This document shows, piece by piece, positions 8,197 to 16,522 of a stretch of 43,198 nucleotides of DNA. Under the pieces are notes generated by a model that ran no database searches, was not told where the DNA came from, and was given only the letters and a program-made list of their open reading frames with translations. Origin of the DNA: Oscillospiraceae bacterium. GTDB lineage: Bacteria; Bacillota; Clostridia; Oscillospirales; JAAYXM01. Location of the stretch: positions 1 through 43,198 of the forward strand of contig SVLF01000019.1 in NCBI GenBank assembly GCA_015068085.1, read 5' to 3'. A program made the translations under genes and the position numbers. Within the stretch, counting starts at the first letter, position 1. Every line of letters begins with the position of its first letter.

Positions 8197-9576
8197 ATGA
8201 ACAAGAATTATGATAATCTTTCTTTTGACACAGTTGTTATAGGCGGAGGACCTGCCGGAGCGGTTGCTGCAATTGCGGCGGCGCGCGGCGGTGCAAGCGT
8301 TCTTCTCGTTGAACGCCACGGTTATCTCGGCGGAATGCTTACCGCGGCGGGAACAGGGCCCATGATGTCCTTCCACGCAGGCGATGAACAGGTTATCCTC
8401 GGTATCCCCGAAGAAATTATTTCAAGGATGAAGGAAAAAGGCTGGTCTGTCGGTCATATGGCTGATGCGGCAGGATACTGCTCGTCCATAACCCCATTTT
8501 CGGCAGAGGGGCTGAAAATTACCCTTGAGGAAATGTGCCTCGAAGCCGGAGTTCGCATTCTTTACCATACAACGTTTATTGACTGTACTATGGATGGCGA
8601 TACGATAAAAAAGGTACGCCTTTTCTCAAAAAACGGATTTTTCGAGGTCTCCGCAAAGGTGTTCATCGATGCGTCCGCAGATGCCGATCTTGCGGTTTGT
8701 GCAGGTGTCCCCACCTCTTTCGGCAGAGAGAGCGATGGTATCGCCCAGCCGATGACGCTTAATATTCTTGTCGGCGGTGTAGATCGCGAAAAGGTGATAA
8801 ACTACATACAAAACAACAGAGACGATATGCTCAGCACCATACCCTTTGACATACTGCACACGCTTCCGCGAACTGCAATTCAGGGTATGGGAAGCGTTCT
8901 TACCCGTGCCCGTGAGGAAGGCGGGTTTTCTCTCTCAAACAATATGCTTCTCTGCTTTGAAACGCCCACGTCGGGTCAGTTCATAATAAATATGGTACAC
9001 GTCTATGAGAAAAGTGCAATAGATGCATTTGACCTTACCGACGCGGAAATTGAGGGCAGAAAGCAGGCGTGGGAAATTTTTGCTGCGCTTAAAAAGTATG
9101 CGCCCGGCTTTGAGGACGCACATCTCATCAGCACCGGTCCGAACATCGGTATCCGCGAAAGCCGCAGAATTAAAGGTGTTTACACACTCACGGAGGTGGA
9201 TGTAGTGAATAATGTTATGTTTGAGGATGCAATTGCAATGGGCGGATATCCCATAGATGTTCACTCTCCAAAGAAGACGGATAAAGGAACGCTTCCGAAG
9301 CTCCGCTTAGGTACATGGTATTCCGTTCCGTACAGATGCGTTGTAACAAACGAAGTGTCAAACCTTCTTGTTGCCGGCAGATGCATCAGTACAACTCATT
9401 TTGCCTGCGGTGCAACGAGAGTAACGCCGCCTCTTATGGCAATAAGCCAGGGCGTTGGAAGCGCGGCGGCAATTGCAGCAAAAACAGGAGAAGACGTCAA
9501 GGATATTTCCATCTCGCTTTTGCGCGAAACACTTATAAAAGACGGAGCATTTCTTAGGGAGTATAAGGAGGCGTAA
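8197..9576 (+). CDS. FAD-dependent oxidoreductase (FAD_oxidored family)
   Basis: Flavoprotein with an N-terminal Rossmann motif VVIGGGPAGAVAAIAAARG (13-31) and the acidic ribose-binding end LLVER (36-40). Near the C-terminus, LLVAGRCISTTHFACGATR marks the second FAD contact. This fits the broad FAD_oxidored family (459 residues; often found near sugar or acid catabolism genes). No 4Fe-4S ferredoxin motif is seen. The start has AAGGGG 8 bases upstream. The gene is monocistronic; its 3' side borders a decayed region. The substrate is unknown. Confidence 0.75.
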   Translation: MNKNYDNLSFDTVVIGGGPAGAVAAIAAARGGASVLLVERHGYLGGMLTAAGTGPMMSFHAGDEQVILGIPEEIISRMKEKGWSVGHMADAAGYCSSITPFSAEGLKITLEEMCLEAGVRILYHTTFIDCTMDGDTIKKVRLFSKNGFFEVSAKVFIDASADADLAVCAGVPTSFGRESDGIAQPMTLNILVGGVDREKVINYIQNNRDDMLSTIPFDILHTLPRTAIQGMGSVLTRAREEGGFSLSNNMLLCFETPTSGQFIINMVHVYEKSAIDAFDLTDAEIEGRKQAWEIFAALKKYAPGFEDAHLISTGPNIGIRESRRIKGVYTLTEVDVVNNVMFEDAIAMGGYPIDVHSPKKTDKGTLPKLRLGTWYSVPYRCVVTNEVSNLLVAGRCISTTHFACGATRVTPPLMAISQGVGSAAAIAAKTGEDVKDISISLLRETLIKDGAFLREYKEA

Positions 9577-9658
9577 CGAAGTGCCGCGGTCGGCAAGGAA
9601 GATGCGGATGCATTGAGTCACCGAGCACCGCAAACAGGGTTGTAATCTATTTTCTGAA

Positions 9659-9711
9659 AGCTTTAAACAGTTTAAAGCTGATACCGAGGGTAAAAAACGC
9701 ACGCTTGGTAT
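9659..9711 (+). terminator. Two hairpins after the FAD oxidoreductase gene
   Basis: AGCTTTAAA/TTTAAAGCT (9659-9667/9671-9679), then ATACCGAG/CTTGGTAT (9681-9688/9704-9711) followed by a short T-rich stretch. A weak terminator is the best guess. The rest of 9577-9767 has no gene; a short open stretch (9736-9780) reads into the start of the GH3 fragment in another frame. Confidence 0.4.
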
Positions 9712-9767
9712 TTATATGCTTAATCATCTATGTACAGTGATTATCCTGTTGCTGAGTATATGAGAAA

Positions 9768-10646
9768 GTGGACGGAAGATACCTGCCTGCAGGACTTTCG
9801 CATAAAATTCTCACCGAACTTTTAAAAGAAAAGATGGGCTTTAAGGGCATTATTATTACTGATGATGTTAATATGGGCGGTTACACAAGCTACTATAGCG
9901 GAGGAAGGCTTTATGCTGAATTTATAAAAGCAGGTAATGATATGCTTTTAGGTGTTGGCGTTGATGCAGTTGATTTAATTGAAGAAGAAGTAAAAAAAGG
10001 AACTGTTTCGATTGAGAGGATTGACGATGCCGTTGAAAGAGTTCTTAACATGAAAGAAAAACGCGGTTTATTTACGGATGGATACAGAAATCCTGAATAT
10101 TCAGCAGAAGAAGCAGTAAAAATCACATCGGAAGTAAACAAAAAAGTTGCAGAAACGAGTGTGACACTTCTTCGTGACAGAATAAATGCAATTCCTTTTG
10201 ATAAAGAAAAAATCAAAAAAGTTACAATTATTACTTATGCTCATATTCCGCTTGTTAATGCTTTAGGTCCTATGAAAGAAGAATTTGAAAGACATGGAGC
10301 AGAGGTACTTTTAAGAACAAGGCTTGAAAATTTTGGTGAAGCAAAACAAATTGCAGATGAATATGATTTAATAGTATATGCAGGTTATATTTCTTTCCAT
10401 GCACCAAAGGGAGCACCGAGTTTTTATGGTGATGAATTCTGGTCACTTCGTCATGCTTTTGTTTACGGGAAAGAAAAATCCGTTGGTGTATCGCTTGGTT
10501 ATCCGCACATTATGTATGACTTTATGGATGATGCCGGTGTGTTTGTAAACACTTATAATGCTTCTCCTGAAATGCAGATTGCGTTTGTAAATGGTCTTTA
10601 TGGTGATATCCCGTTTGTCGGAAAATCACCTGTTGAACTTGACTAA
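9768..10646 (+). pseudogene. N-terminally truncated GH3 beta-N-acetylhexosaminidase-like fragment
   Basis: The open frame begins abruptly at DGRYLPAGLSHKILTELL, which in intact GH3 enzymes lies in the C-terminal half of the catalytic barrel, and includes the nucleophile segment GIIITDDVNM (27-36). The ~180 residues upstream that would complete the TIM barrel are missing, and a stop (TGA 9753-9755) lies just before, in frame. The GTG at 9768 has no ribosome site. Codon use is distinctly AT-rich (Lys AAA, Glu GAA, Val GTA) compared with the neighbours, suggesting acquired DNA. About 110 C-terminal residues look like the Rossmann-like GH3_C domain. Likely a remnant; an active protein is improbable. 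Confidence 0.75.
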
Positions 10647-10683
10647 TCAGCCAACCGCTCAGTCGAGTAGCCAACCCTGATTT

Positions 10684-10986
10684 TTGTGTCTCCATACTTT
10701 TGCCGGCCGGTTGATTTACCGTAACCGGGCATCGAAACTCTTGTTTCTTGATTTGCATCAGAAAAAAGCTGACTGTTTGCATATTTCGCAGTTTCTTACC
10801 ATATGCAGACTTGTAAGCTCCGTTGAGTATCTGCACAACGGCTATTCCATTGAAGAAACAAGCAAATTCTGCGGATACAAAAACTCAAGGGCATATGTGC
10901 GTGCGTTCACAGAGGTTTTCAGAATTCCGCCGAAGGATTTTATATATAATATAAAGCACCACGCCTTCAGCTCACGCTTATATTAG
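10684..10986 (+). pseudogene. Remnant of an AraC-family regulator (C-terminal HTH)
   Basis: Only the second HTH and its recognition helix survive: VEYLHNGYSIEETSKFCGYK followed by NSRAYVRAFTEVFRIPPKDF. The preceding residues resemble no sensor domain, and the frame opens from a TTG without a ribosome site. Together with the GH3 remnant, it looks like debris of a sugar-utilisation locus, since regulator and glycosidase commonly pair. Upstream (10648-10677), the octamer AGCCAACC is repeated twice, 14 bases apart. Confidence 0.7.
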
Positions 10987-11086
10987 CTTAAACTCCCGCA
11001 GAGCAGAGCGCACAAATCCATTAGCCGATTTTGATTTTTAAAAAAATAACAGATGCGGCTCACTGCTGCACAAACAGTTAAATGAC

Positions 11087-11162
11087 AGTTAAGGGGAGTT
11101 TTTAATGCATTTTTACAAATTTACTCCCCTTAACTTGCATTTTTCTATGAATGTGGTATAAT
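11087..11162 (+). promoter_or_regulatory. Inverted repeat and promoter before the ATPase gene
   Basis: 13-bp perfect inverted repeat AGTTAAGGGGAGT / ACTCCCCTTAACT (11087-11099/11123-11135); its right arm touches the -35-like TTGCAT (11135-11140). Extended -10 TGgTATAAT at 11154-11162. The repeat may be an operator or a terminator for upstream transcription. Nothing else is seen between 10987 and 11183. Confidence 0.5.
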
Positions 11163-11183
11163 ATAGTCAAAGGAGGCTTTGCT

Positions 11184-12407
11184 ATGGAACGCATTTTTAT
11201 GAGAAAAGAATATTTAAATAAGATAAGAGGATTTTACCACAGCGATATCATAAAAGTCGTAACCGGTATCAGGCGTTGCGGAAAATCCTGCTTTTTACTT
11301 TCCGTTATCAAGGATTTAAAGAGCCAAGGTGTTTCGGAAAATAATATTATAAGCATCAATCTTGATAAAAGAGGATTTAAGAATATTAAAACTGCCGACA
11401 AATTAGAAGAAGTAATTGACGGATATATAACAGATAATGAGAAAAAATATATTTTCATTGATGAAATACAAAATGTGAAGGGTTTTGAAGAGGTTATAAA
11501 TGCTTATAGGGAAGATGGGCATTCAGTATTCATAACAGGATCTAATTCGTATCTTCTGAGCGGTGAGCTGATGACTAAGCTGACGGGAAGATATGTGGAA
11601 ATAGAGATGTTTCCCTTGTCATTTTACGAATATCTGGAAATGAAAAAATTCATGGGAAAATATGTCTCCCAAAACAGCGCAGAGGAGTTTACGACATATA
11701 TCCGTGACGGCGGCTTTCCCAAGGCATTGGAGTTTGATAATATCGACGACAGAAATCTGTACGTACAAAGCGTCATAACACAGATATTTGAAAAAGATAT
11801 ATCAAAAAACAAAAAAATAAGAAATCGCGTGGCATTTGAAAAAGTGCAAACCTTTATTATAAATAATTTCGGTGCAACCGTGAATGTCTCCAATATCGTA
11901 GAATATTTAGCAAAAGAAAATATAGCCGTGAAAGAGAATACCGTATACAAATATATCGAAATGCTTGAAAACGCAAAAATAATATATAAATGTCCGAGAT
12001 TTGATTTGAAATCAAAGCAGGCAATGAAAACGGAGCAAAAGTATTACCTTGCAGATTTAAGCATATATTTTTCTATGAATGTAGACGGCAGGATCAACTA
12101 CGGCCCGGTGCTTGAAAATATATTATTCTCCTATCTGAGAAGCAAAGGATATAAGCTCAGCGTGGGGAAAATAGGAAATCTTGAATGTGATTTCATTGTA
12201 AGGCAAAATACAAATGAATATTTCTATATACAGGTTGCTATGACTATTGCCGAACAAGCTACCGAGGAGCGAGAATACAAACCATTTACGCTGATCAGAG
12301 ATAATTTTCCTAAATATTTATTCACAACTGACACGTTGCTGCAAAAACGAGATGGGATTTTTCACTTGAATATGATTGATTTTATCAAGGAAAATAAAAT
12401 CCTTTAA
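11184..12407 (+). CDS. AAA_14 / DUF4143 ATPase
   Basis: P-loop ATPase with Walker A GIRRCGKS (28-35) and Walker B YIFIDEIQ (89-96), then a sensor-like ITGSNSYLLS, and a C-terminal DUF4143 nuclease-like domain (about 200-390) with the typical LECDFIV segment (DUF4143: GxEVDFV-like). Families with this architecture are very common, scattered, and of unknown role. AAAGGAGG lies 7 bases before ATG 11184. 407 residues, typical. The base composition is AT-rich and the gene stands alone next to a tRNA and decayed genes, consistent with a mobile or accessory gene. Confidence 0.85.
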   Translation: MERIFMRKEYLNKIRGFYHSDIIKVVTGIRRCGKSCFLLSVIKDLKSQGVSENNIISINLDKRGFKNIKTADKLEEVIDGYITDNEKKYIFIDEIQNVKGFEEVINAYREDGHSVFITGSNSYLLSGELMTKLTGRYVEIEMFPLSFYEYLEMKKFMGKYVSQNSAEEFTTYIRDGGFPKALEFDNIDDRNLYVQSVITQIFEKDISKNKKIRNRVAFEKVQTFIINNFGATVNVSNIVEYLAKENIAVKENTVYKYIEMLENAKIIYKCPRFDLKSKQAMKTEQKYYLADLSIYFSMNVDGRINYGPVLENILFSYLRSKGYKLSVGKIGNLECDFIVRQNTNEYFYIQVAMTIAEQATEEREYKPFTLIRDNFPKYLFTTDTLLQKRDGIFHLNMIDFIKENKIL

Positions 12408-12475
12408 TTACAAAAACACTTCGGGCTTTTCCGGGCTTCAGATAACCAAATTTTCAAATAATTGAAATTTAGCAC

Positions 12476-12504
12476 TTGTCAAACGGGAAATTTTATTGTA
12501 TAAT
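12476..12504 (+). promoter_or_regulatory. tRNA-Leu promoter
   Basis: TTGTCA (12476-12481), 17 bp, TATAAT (12499-12504), 13 bases before the tRNA. Confidence 0.8.
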
Positions 12505-12517
12505 AAAGAAGTTCCTC

Positions 12518-12603
12518 GCCGGCGTGATGGAATGGCAGACGTGACGGACTCAAAATCCGTTGGTGGCGACACCGTGTGGGTTCAAGTCCCACCGCCGGCA
12601 CCA
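12518..12603 (+). tRNA. tRNA-Leu (anticodon CAA)
   Basis: Acceptor stem GCCGGCG/CGCCGGC (12518-12524/12593-12599), discriminator A12600 and encoded CCA (12601-12603). Anticodon stem ACGGA/TCCGT with loop CTCAAAA, giving anticodon CAA at 12551-12553. The long variable arm and GGTTCAAGTCC T-arm mark a class II leucine tRNA reading UUG. Confidence 0.96.
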
Positions 12604-12637
12604 GAAAAAACGACAGGTGAAAACCTGTCGTTTTTTC
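12604..12637 (+). terminator. tRNA-Leu terminator
   Basis: 14-bp perfect stem GAAAAAACGACAGG / CCTGTCGTTTTTTC (12604-12617/12624-12637), with T6 inside its 3' arm, starting immediately after CCA. Confidence 0.9.
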
Positions 12638-12812
12638 AATGAAATACGCCTCACGGCGTGTGAAATATTGCTTTGCAATATGAAATAGCTTCGCTATGAA
12701 ATATACCTCGAGGTATATGAAAAGGCGTATTTTATTTCACATTTTTCTGTAAGAAAAATATTTCATAATCCGTCAGGATTATTTCATATTGAGCAAAGAG
12801 AGATATTTCATT
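12638..12812. repeat. Foldback array of small hairpins separated by GAAAT/ATTTC
   Basis: A chain of short palindromes, each set between GAAAT (left half) or ATTTC (right half): ATATTGC/GCAATAT (12665-12681), ATAGC/GCTAT (12685-12697), ATATACCTCGAGGTATAT (12701-12718), ATTTTTCT/AGAAAAAT (12741-12759), TAATCC/GGATTA (12766-12781). Hairpins two to four are enclosed by an outer stem 12642-12650/12724-12732. The ends AATGAAATA (12638) and TATTTCATT (12804-12812) are inverted copies. It lies between tRNA-Leu and a four-helix-bundle gene. Its function is unknown; it is probably a mobile or structured element. Confidence 0.75.
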
Positions 12813-12817
12813 AAACA

Positions 12818-12846
12818 TTTACATATTACTAACTCTGTGTTAGAAT
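12818..12846 (+). promoter_or_regulatory. Promoter of the four-helix-bundle gene
   Basis: TTTACA (12818-12823), 17 bp, TAGAAT (12841-12846); AGAGGTG ribosome site follows at 12853-12859. Confidence 0.6.
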
Positions 12847-12866
12847 GCTGACAGAGGTGTTTTGTT

Positions 12867-13212
12867 ATGAAAGAAAATAAACTTGTAGATTTATCTACAG
12901 ATTTTGCAGTCAAAACTATAAAACTTTGTGAAACAATAAAGGGACATTATTCACTTGTAAATCAGTTAGAGAGGAGTTCAACATCAATCGGGGCAAACAT
13001 TCACGAAGCTAACTATGCCCACGGAAAGAGCTTTTATTGCAAAATTACAGATTGCTTTGAAAGAATGTTATGAAACAGAATATTGGCTCGAGCTTTTTGT
13101 AAAGTCAGAAATTTTAGATAGAGAAATTGCGAAAGATTTATATAATCAATGTGGTACAATTCGCAAAATATTGATTTCTTCAATTAACACAGCAAAAGAA
13201 AATCAGAAATAA
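12867..13212 (+). pseudogene. Four-helix-bundle (S23/23S IVP-like) protein gene, frameshifted
   Basis: Two overlapping frames together make one family member. The first part ends with LERSSTSIGANIHEANYAHGK, typical of the S23 (23S rRNA intervening-sequence) four-helix-bundle family. The second resumes FIAKLQIALKECYETEYWLE to the stop at 13212. Near 13030 the reading must shift +1. Adding two bases (GA) after AGC would restore HGK-SD-FIAKL, so a 2-bp deletion is the simplest cause; a sequencing error is possible. Full length would be ~115 residues. Such free-standing genes are widespread in Clostridia, of unknown function. A 9-bp inverted repeat (13200-13208/13226-13234) follows the stop. Confidence 0.8.
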
Positions 13213-13258
13213 AGTATCCCTTTAGTTCTGATTTCACACCAGAAAAGAGGTACTGTAT

Positions 13259-13951
13259 ATGCTTATATCAGGTATGCAGAAGCTTACGCTTCTGGATTTC
13301 CCCGGAAAGACCGCCGCAACGATATTCACGCTCGGCTGCAATCTCCGCTGTCCGTTCTGCCACAATGCGCTTTTAGTTACCGACATCCGCGATGCCGAGC
13401 TAATCCCGGAGGGTGAGGTTCTTTCATATTTAAAAAAGCGCGCTGGAATACTTGACGGCGTGTGCATAACTGGCGGTGAGCCGTGCCTTCAGACGGACCT
13501 TCCGGATTTTATCAGGAAGATAAAAGAACTCGGGCTTTCGGTAAAGCTTGATACAAACGGCACCCGTCCCGATGTTCTTCGCGCTCTTGTAAAAGACGGA
13601 CTTCTCGATTATGTTGCAATGGATATAAAAAACAGCCGCGAAAAATACGCCGGAGCCGCAGGAATTTTGGACTTTGACATCACCCCTGTTGAGGAAAGCG
13701 TTGCATTTCTTCTCGAAGGCCATGTGGATTACGAATTCCGCACAACCGTCGTGCGCGAGCTTCACACAATTGAGGATATCGGCAAAATCGGGGAATGGAT
13801 ATCGGGCGCTCCGAGATACTTTTTACAGAATTTTGTTGATTCCGGAAACCTTATAGGTGAAAACCTTTCTGCCCATGATTCCAAAACCCTTGATTCTATG
13901 CGGGTTTGCGCCGAAAAATTCGTAGATTTTGTATCGCTCCGCGGAATTTAA
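13259..13951 (+). CDS. nrdG: Anaerobic ribonucleotide reductase activating protein (radical SAM)
   Basis: Radical-SAM activase that places the glycyl radical on NrdD under anaerobic conditions. The Fe-S/SAM motif is CNLRCPFC (27-34), followed by ITGGEPCLQ, a SAM-binding GGE. 230 residues, the longer NrdG form that occurs with NrdD2-type enzymes. AAAGAGG lies 8 bases before ATG 13259. It precedes nrdD by 173 bases and has its own short upstream region; the NrdR-box promoter lies after it, so nrdD can be transcribed separately. Confidence 0.93.
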   Translation: MLISGMQKLTLLDFPGKTAATIFTLGCNLRCPFCHNALLVTDIRDAELIPEGEVLSYLKKRAGILDGVCITGGEPCLQTDLPDFIRKIKELGLSVKLDTNGTRPDVLRALVKDGLLDYVAMDIKNSREKYAGAAGILDFDITPVEESVAFLLEGHVDYEFRTTVVRELHTIEDIGKIGEWISGAPRYFLQNFVDSGNLIGENLSAHDSKTLDSMRVCAEKFVDFVSLRGI

Positions 13952-14014
13952 CACAATATATTGTGTATTTTTCCAAAAAAACTATTGACAAGACCACTAT
14001 ATATATGATACAAT
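13951..14014 (+). promoter_or_regulatory. NrdR-controlled promoter of nrdD
   Basis: ACACAATATATTGTGT (13951-13966) is a perfect 16-bp NrdR box, beginning at the last base of nrdG's stop codon. A weaker second box (13994-14009, about 12 of 16 consensus positions) lies within the spacer of TTGACA (13985-13990), 18 bp, TACAAT (14009-14014). NrdR is the ATP/dATP-sensing repressor of ribonucleotide reductase genes, so repression when dATP is plentiful is expected. Confidence 0.85.
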
Positions 14015-14031
14015 GCTCTTACACTACCAAA

Positions 14032-14097
14032 AACCACAAGATACACAAGTTAAGCATATCAAAACCGGCATATGTTGGGTTTGTGTATCTTATGGTT
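14032..14097 (+). promoter_or_regulatory. Strong stem in the nrdD leader RNA
   Basis: AACCA-C-AAGATACACAA pairs with TTGTGTATCTT-A-TGGTT (14032-14048/14081-14097): 16 pairs with one mismatch, closing a 32-base loop that itself contains near-complementary CAAAACC and GGGTTTG. It ends 12 bases before GGGAGG (14110-14115) of nrdD. No T run follows, so it is a leader or stability element rather than a terminator. I recognise no known riboswitch. Confidence 0.55.
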
Positions 14098-14124
14098 AAA
14101 CAATAAAGTGGGAGGGCATTTTTT

Positions 14125-16503
14125 ATGTATCAGGTAATAAAGCGTGACGGTAAAACCGTAAATTTTAACTTATCTAAGATAAGCAACGCAATTATGCAGG
14201 CGTTTGATGCCTGCGACAAGCAGTACAATTCCGACATCATCGACTTTCTTGCACTGAAGGTCACATCGGAATTCGAGCCGAAGATTGAAAACGGAGTTAT
14301 CTCTGTTGAGGCAATCCAGGACAGCGTTGAGTCTGTTCTCATCAAGGGTGGCTATGACGATGTTGCAAAGGCATACATCCTCTACCGTAAGCAGAGAGAA
14401 AAAATCCGTAATCTCGGTTCCACAATCGTTGACTACAAGGAGATTATCGACAACTATCTCAAAATCAACGACTGGCGCGTTAAGGAGAACTCCACCGTTA
14501 CATACTCCGTCGGTGGTCTTATCCTCTCAAACTCCGGTGCTATCACCGCAAACTACTGGCTTTCCGAGGTATATGACGATGAAATCGGCGATGCTCACCG
14601 CAATGCTGACCTTCACATCCATGACCTTTCAATGCTCACCGGTTACTGCGCCGGTTGGTCGCTCAAGCAGCTTATCCAGGAAGGCCTCGGCGGCGTAACG
14701 GGCAAGATCACCTCTGCACCCGCAAAGCATCTTGCAACGCTCTGCAACCAGATGGTAAACTTTCTCGGTATCATGCAGAATGAGTGGGCAGGCGCTCAGG
14801 CATTCTCATCCTTTGACACATACCTTGCACCTTTCGTAAAGGCGGACAACCTCCCCTACGACCAGGTAAAGAAGTGCATTGAGTCCTTTATCTACGGTGT
14901 TAACACTCCCTCACGTTGGGGTACTCAGGCTCCTTTCTCTAACATCACTCTTGACTGGACCGTTCCGAACGACCTTGCAGAGCTTAACTGCATCATCGGC
15001 GGAAAAGAGGCAGACTTCAAGTACAAGGACTGCCAGAAGGAAATGGATATGGTCAACCGCGCATTCATCGAGATTATGATTGAGGGTGACGCAAACGGCC
15101 GCGGCTTCCAGTATCCGATTCCGACTTACTCCATCACCTCCGATTTTGACTGGTCGGAGACCGAGAACAACAAGCTTCTCTTTGAAATGACATCAAAGTA
15201 CGGCACACCGTATTTCTCAAACTACATCAACTCCGATATGGAGCCGAGCGACGTCCGAAGCATGTGCTGCAGACTTCGCCTTGACCTCCGTGAGCTCCGC
15301 AAAAAGTCCGGTGGCTTCTTCGGAAGCGGCGAAAGCACAGGTTCTGTCGGTGTTGTAACTATCAATATGCCGAGAATCGCATACCTTGCAAAGGACGAAA
15401 AAGAGTTCTACGAGCGCCTTGATAAGCTTATGGATATCGCGGCTCGCTCTCTTAAGGTAAAGCGTACCGTTATCACAAAGCTTCTTGATGCAGGTCTCTA
15501 TCCTTACACAAAGCGCTACCTCGGAACCTTCAATAACCACTTCTCAACAATCGGTCTTGTCGGTATGAACGAGGTCGGCTTAAACGCAAAGTGGCTCGGC
15601 AAGGACCTCACCGACGAGAAGACACAGCAGTTCACGAAGGACGTTCTCAACCATATGCGTGAGAGACTTTCCGACTATCAGGAGCAGTACGGTGACCTTT
15701 ACAACCTCGAGGCAACCCCTGCAGAATCAACTGCATTCCGTCTTGCAAAGCATGACCTTAAGCGTTATCCGAACATCATTACTGCTGCAAAGAGCGAAGA
15801 CGATGCTCCGTACTACACAAACAGCTCTCACCTTCCGGTAGGATACACCGAGGACATCTTCACAGCCCTCGATATCCAGGACGAGCTCCAGACACTCTAC
15901 ACATCAGGTACTGTTTTCCACGCATTCCTCGGCGAAAAGCTTCCGGATTGGAAGGCTGCTGCAAATCTTGTCCGCAAGATTGCAGAAAACTACAAGCTTC
16001 CGTACTACACCCTTTCTCCGACATATTCCGTATGTAAAACACACGGATATATTGCAGGTGAGAAGTTCGAGTGCCCCGAGTGCGGCGAAAAGACAGAGGT
16101 TTACAGCCGTATCACCGGTTACTACCGCCCGGTTCAGAACTGGAACGACGGAAAGAGCCAGGAATATAAGGACAGAAAGGTTTACGACATTGCAAATTCA
16201 AAGCTCACAAGAGCGGGACGCGAAGAAGCCGTAACCGAAACCCTTACACCTCCGTCTGCTGAAGAGAACAAAACTCCCGACGGCAACTACCTCTTCACAA
16301 CAGCAACCTGCCCCAACTGCAAAATCGCATGTGCAACGCTTGACAAAGCAGGCGTAGAATACAAAAAGCTCCTTGCAAATGAAAACAAAGAGCTTGCAGA
16401 AGCACTCGGCATCAAGCAGGCTCCGACGCTTGCAGTTGTCAGAAACGGCGAAGTCACAAAGTACACCGGCGTTTCCGATATAAAGAAAATGCTTAATGCT
16501 TAA
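14125..16503 (+). CDS. nrdD: Class III (anaerobic) ribonucleoside-triphosphate reductase with fused glutaredoxin-like domain
   Basis: Reduces NTPs to dNTPs by a glycyl radical. Order: ATP-cone (3-90), the ten-stranded barrel with adjacent Cys381-Cys382 (SMCCRL), a zinc-site region with C637, H640, C650 and C653, and the radical motif RITGYYRP with Gly665. Residues ~720-792 form an added redoxin fold, TTATCPNCKIACATL (CPNC 729-732), like NrdH/glutaredoxin. NrdD2-type enzymes use a redoxin rather than formate as reductant (known for the family), so the fused domain may be the built-in donor, recharged by the adjacent TrxB. 792 residues, longer than usual because of this domain. It overlaps no gene; trxB follows after 19 bases. 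Confidence 0.95.
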   Translation: MYQVIKRDGKTVNFNLSKISNAIMQAFDACDKQYNSDIIDFLALKVTSEFEPKIENGVISVEAIQDSVESVLIKGGYDDVAKAYILYRKQREKIRNLGSTIVDYKEIIDNYLKINDWRVKENSTVTYSVGGLILSNSGAITANYWLSEVYDDEIGDAHRNADLHIHDLSMLTGYCAGWSLKQLIQEGLGGVTGKITSAPAKHLATLCNQMVNFLGIMQNEWAGAQAFSSFDTYLAPFVKADNLPYDQVKKCIESFIYGVNTPSRWGTQAPFSNITLDWTVPNDLAELNCIIGGKEADFKYKDCQKEMDMVNRAFIEIMIEGDANGRGFQYPIPTYSITSDFDWSETENNKLLFEMTSKYGTPYFSNYINSDMEPSDVRSMCCRLRLDLRELRKKSGGFFGSGESTGSVGVVTINMPRIAYLAKDEKEFYERLDKLMDIAARSLKVKRTVITKLLDAGLYPYTKRYLGTFNNHFSTIGLVGMNEVGLNAKWLGKDLTDEKTQQFTKDVLNHMRERLSDYQEQYGDLYNLEATPAESTAFRLAKHDLKRYPNIITAAKSEDDAPYYTNSSHLPVGYTEDIFTALDIQDELQTLYTSGTVFHAFLGEKLPDWKAAANLVRKIAENYKLPYYTLSPTYSVCKTHGYIAGEKFECPECGEKTEVYSRITGYYRPVQNWNDGKSQEYKDRKVYDIANSKLTRAGREEAVTETLTPPSAEENKTPDGNYLFTTATCPNCKIACATLDKAGVEYKKLLANENKELAEALGIKQAPTLAVVRNGEVTKYTGVSDIKKMLNA

Positions 16504-16522
16504 TGAATTGTAGGGATTATAT

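Noticed and set aside
12518-12603. tRNA-Leu as an integrase attachment site
   Set aside because: No integrase gene and no second copy of the tRNA 3' end are visible in the window.
12638-12812. CRISPR array
   Set aside because: The repeated GAAAT units are only five bases, the intervals are themselves palindromes, and no cas gene is near.
12867-13212. Programmed +1 frameshift in the four-helix-bundle gene
   Set aside because: No known shift-prone sequence is at the junction, and a 2-base deletion restores the family pattern exactly.
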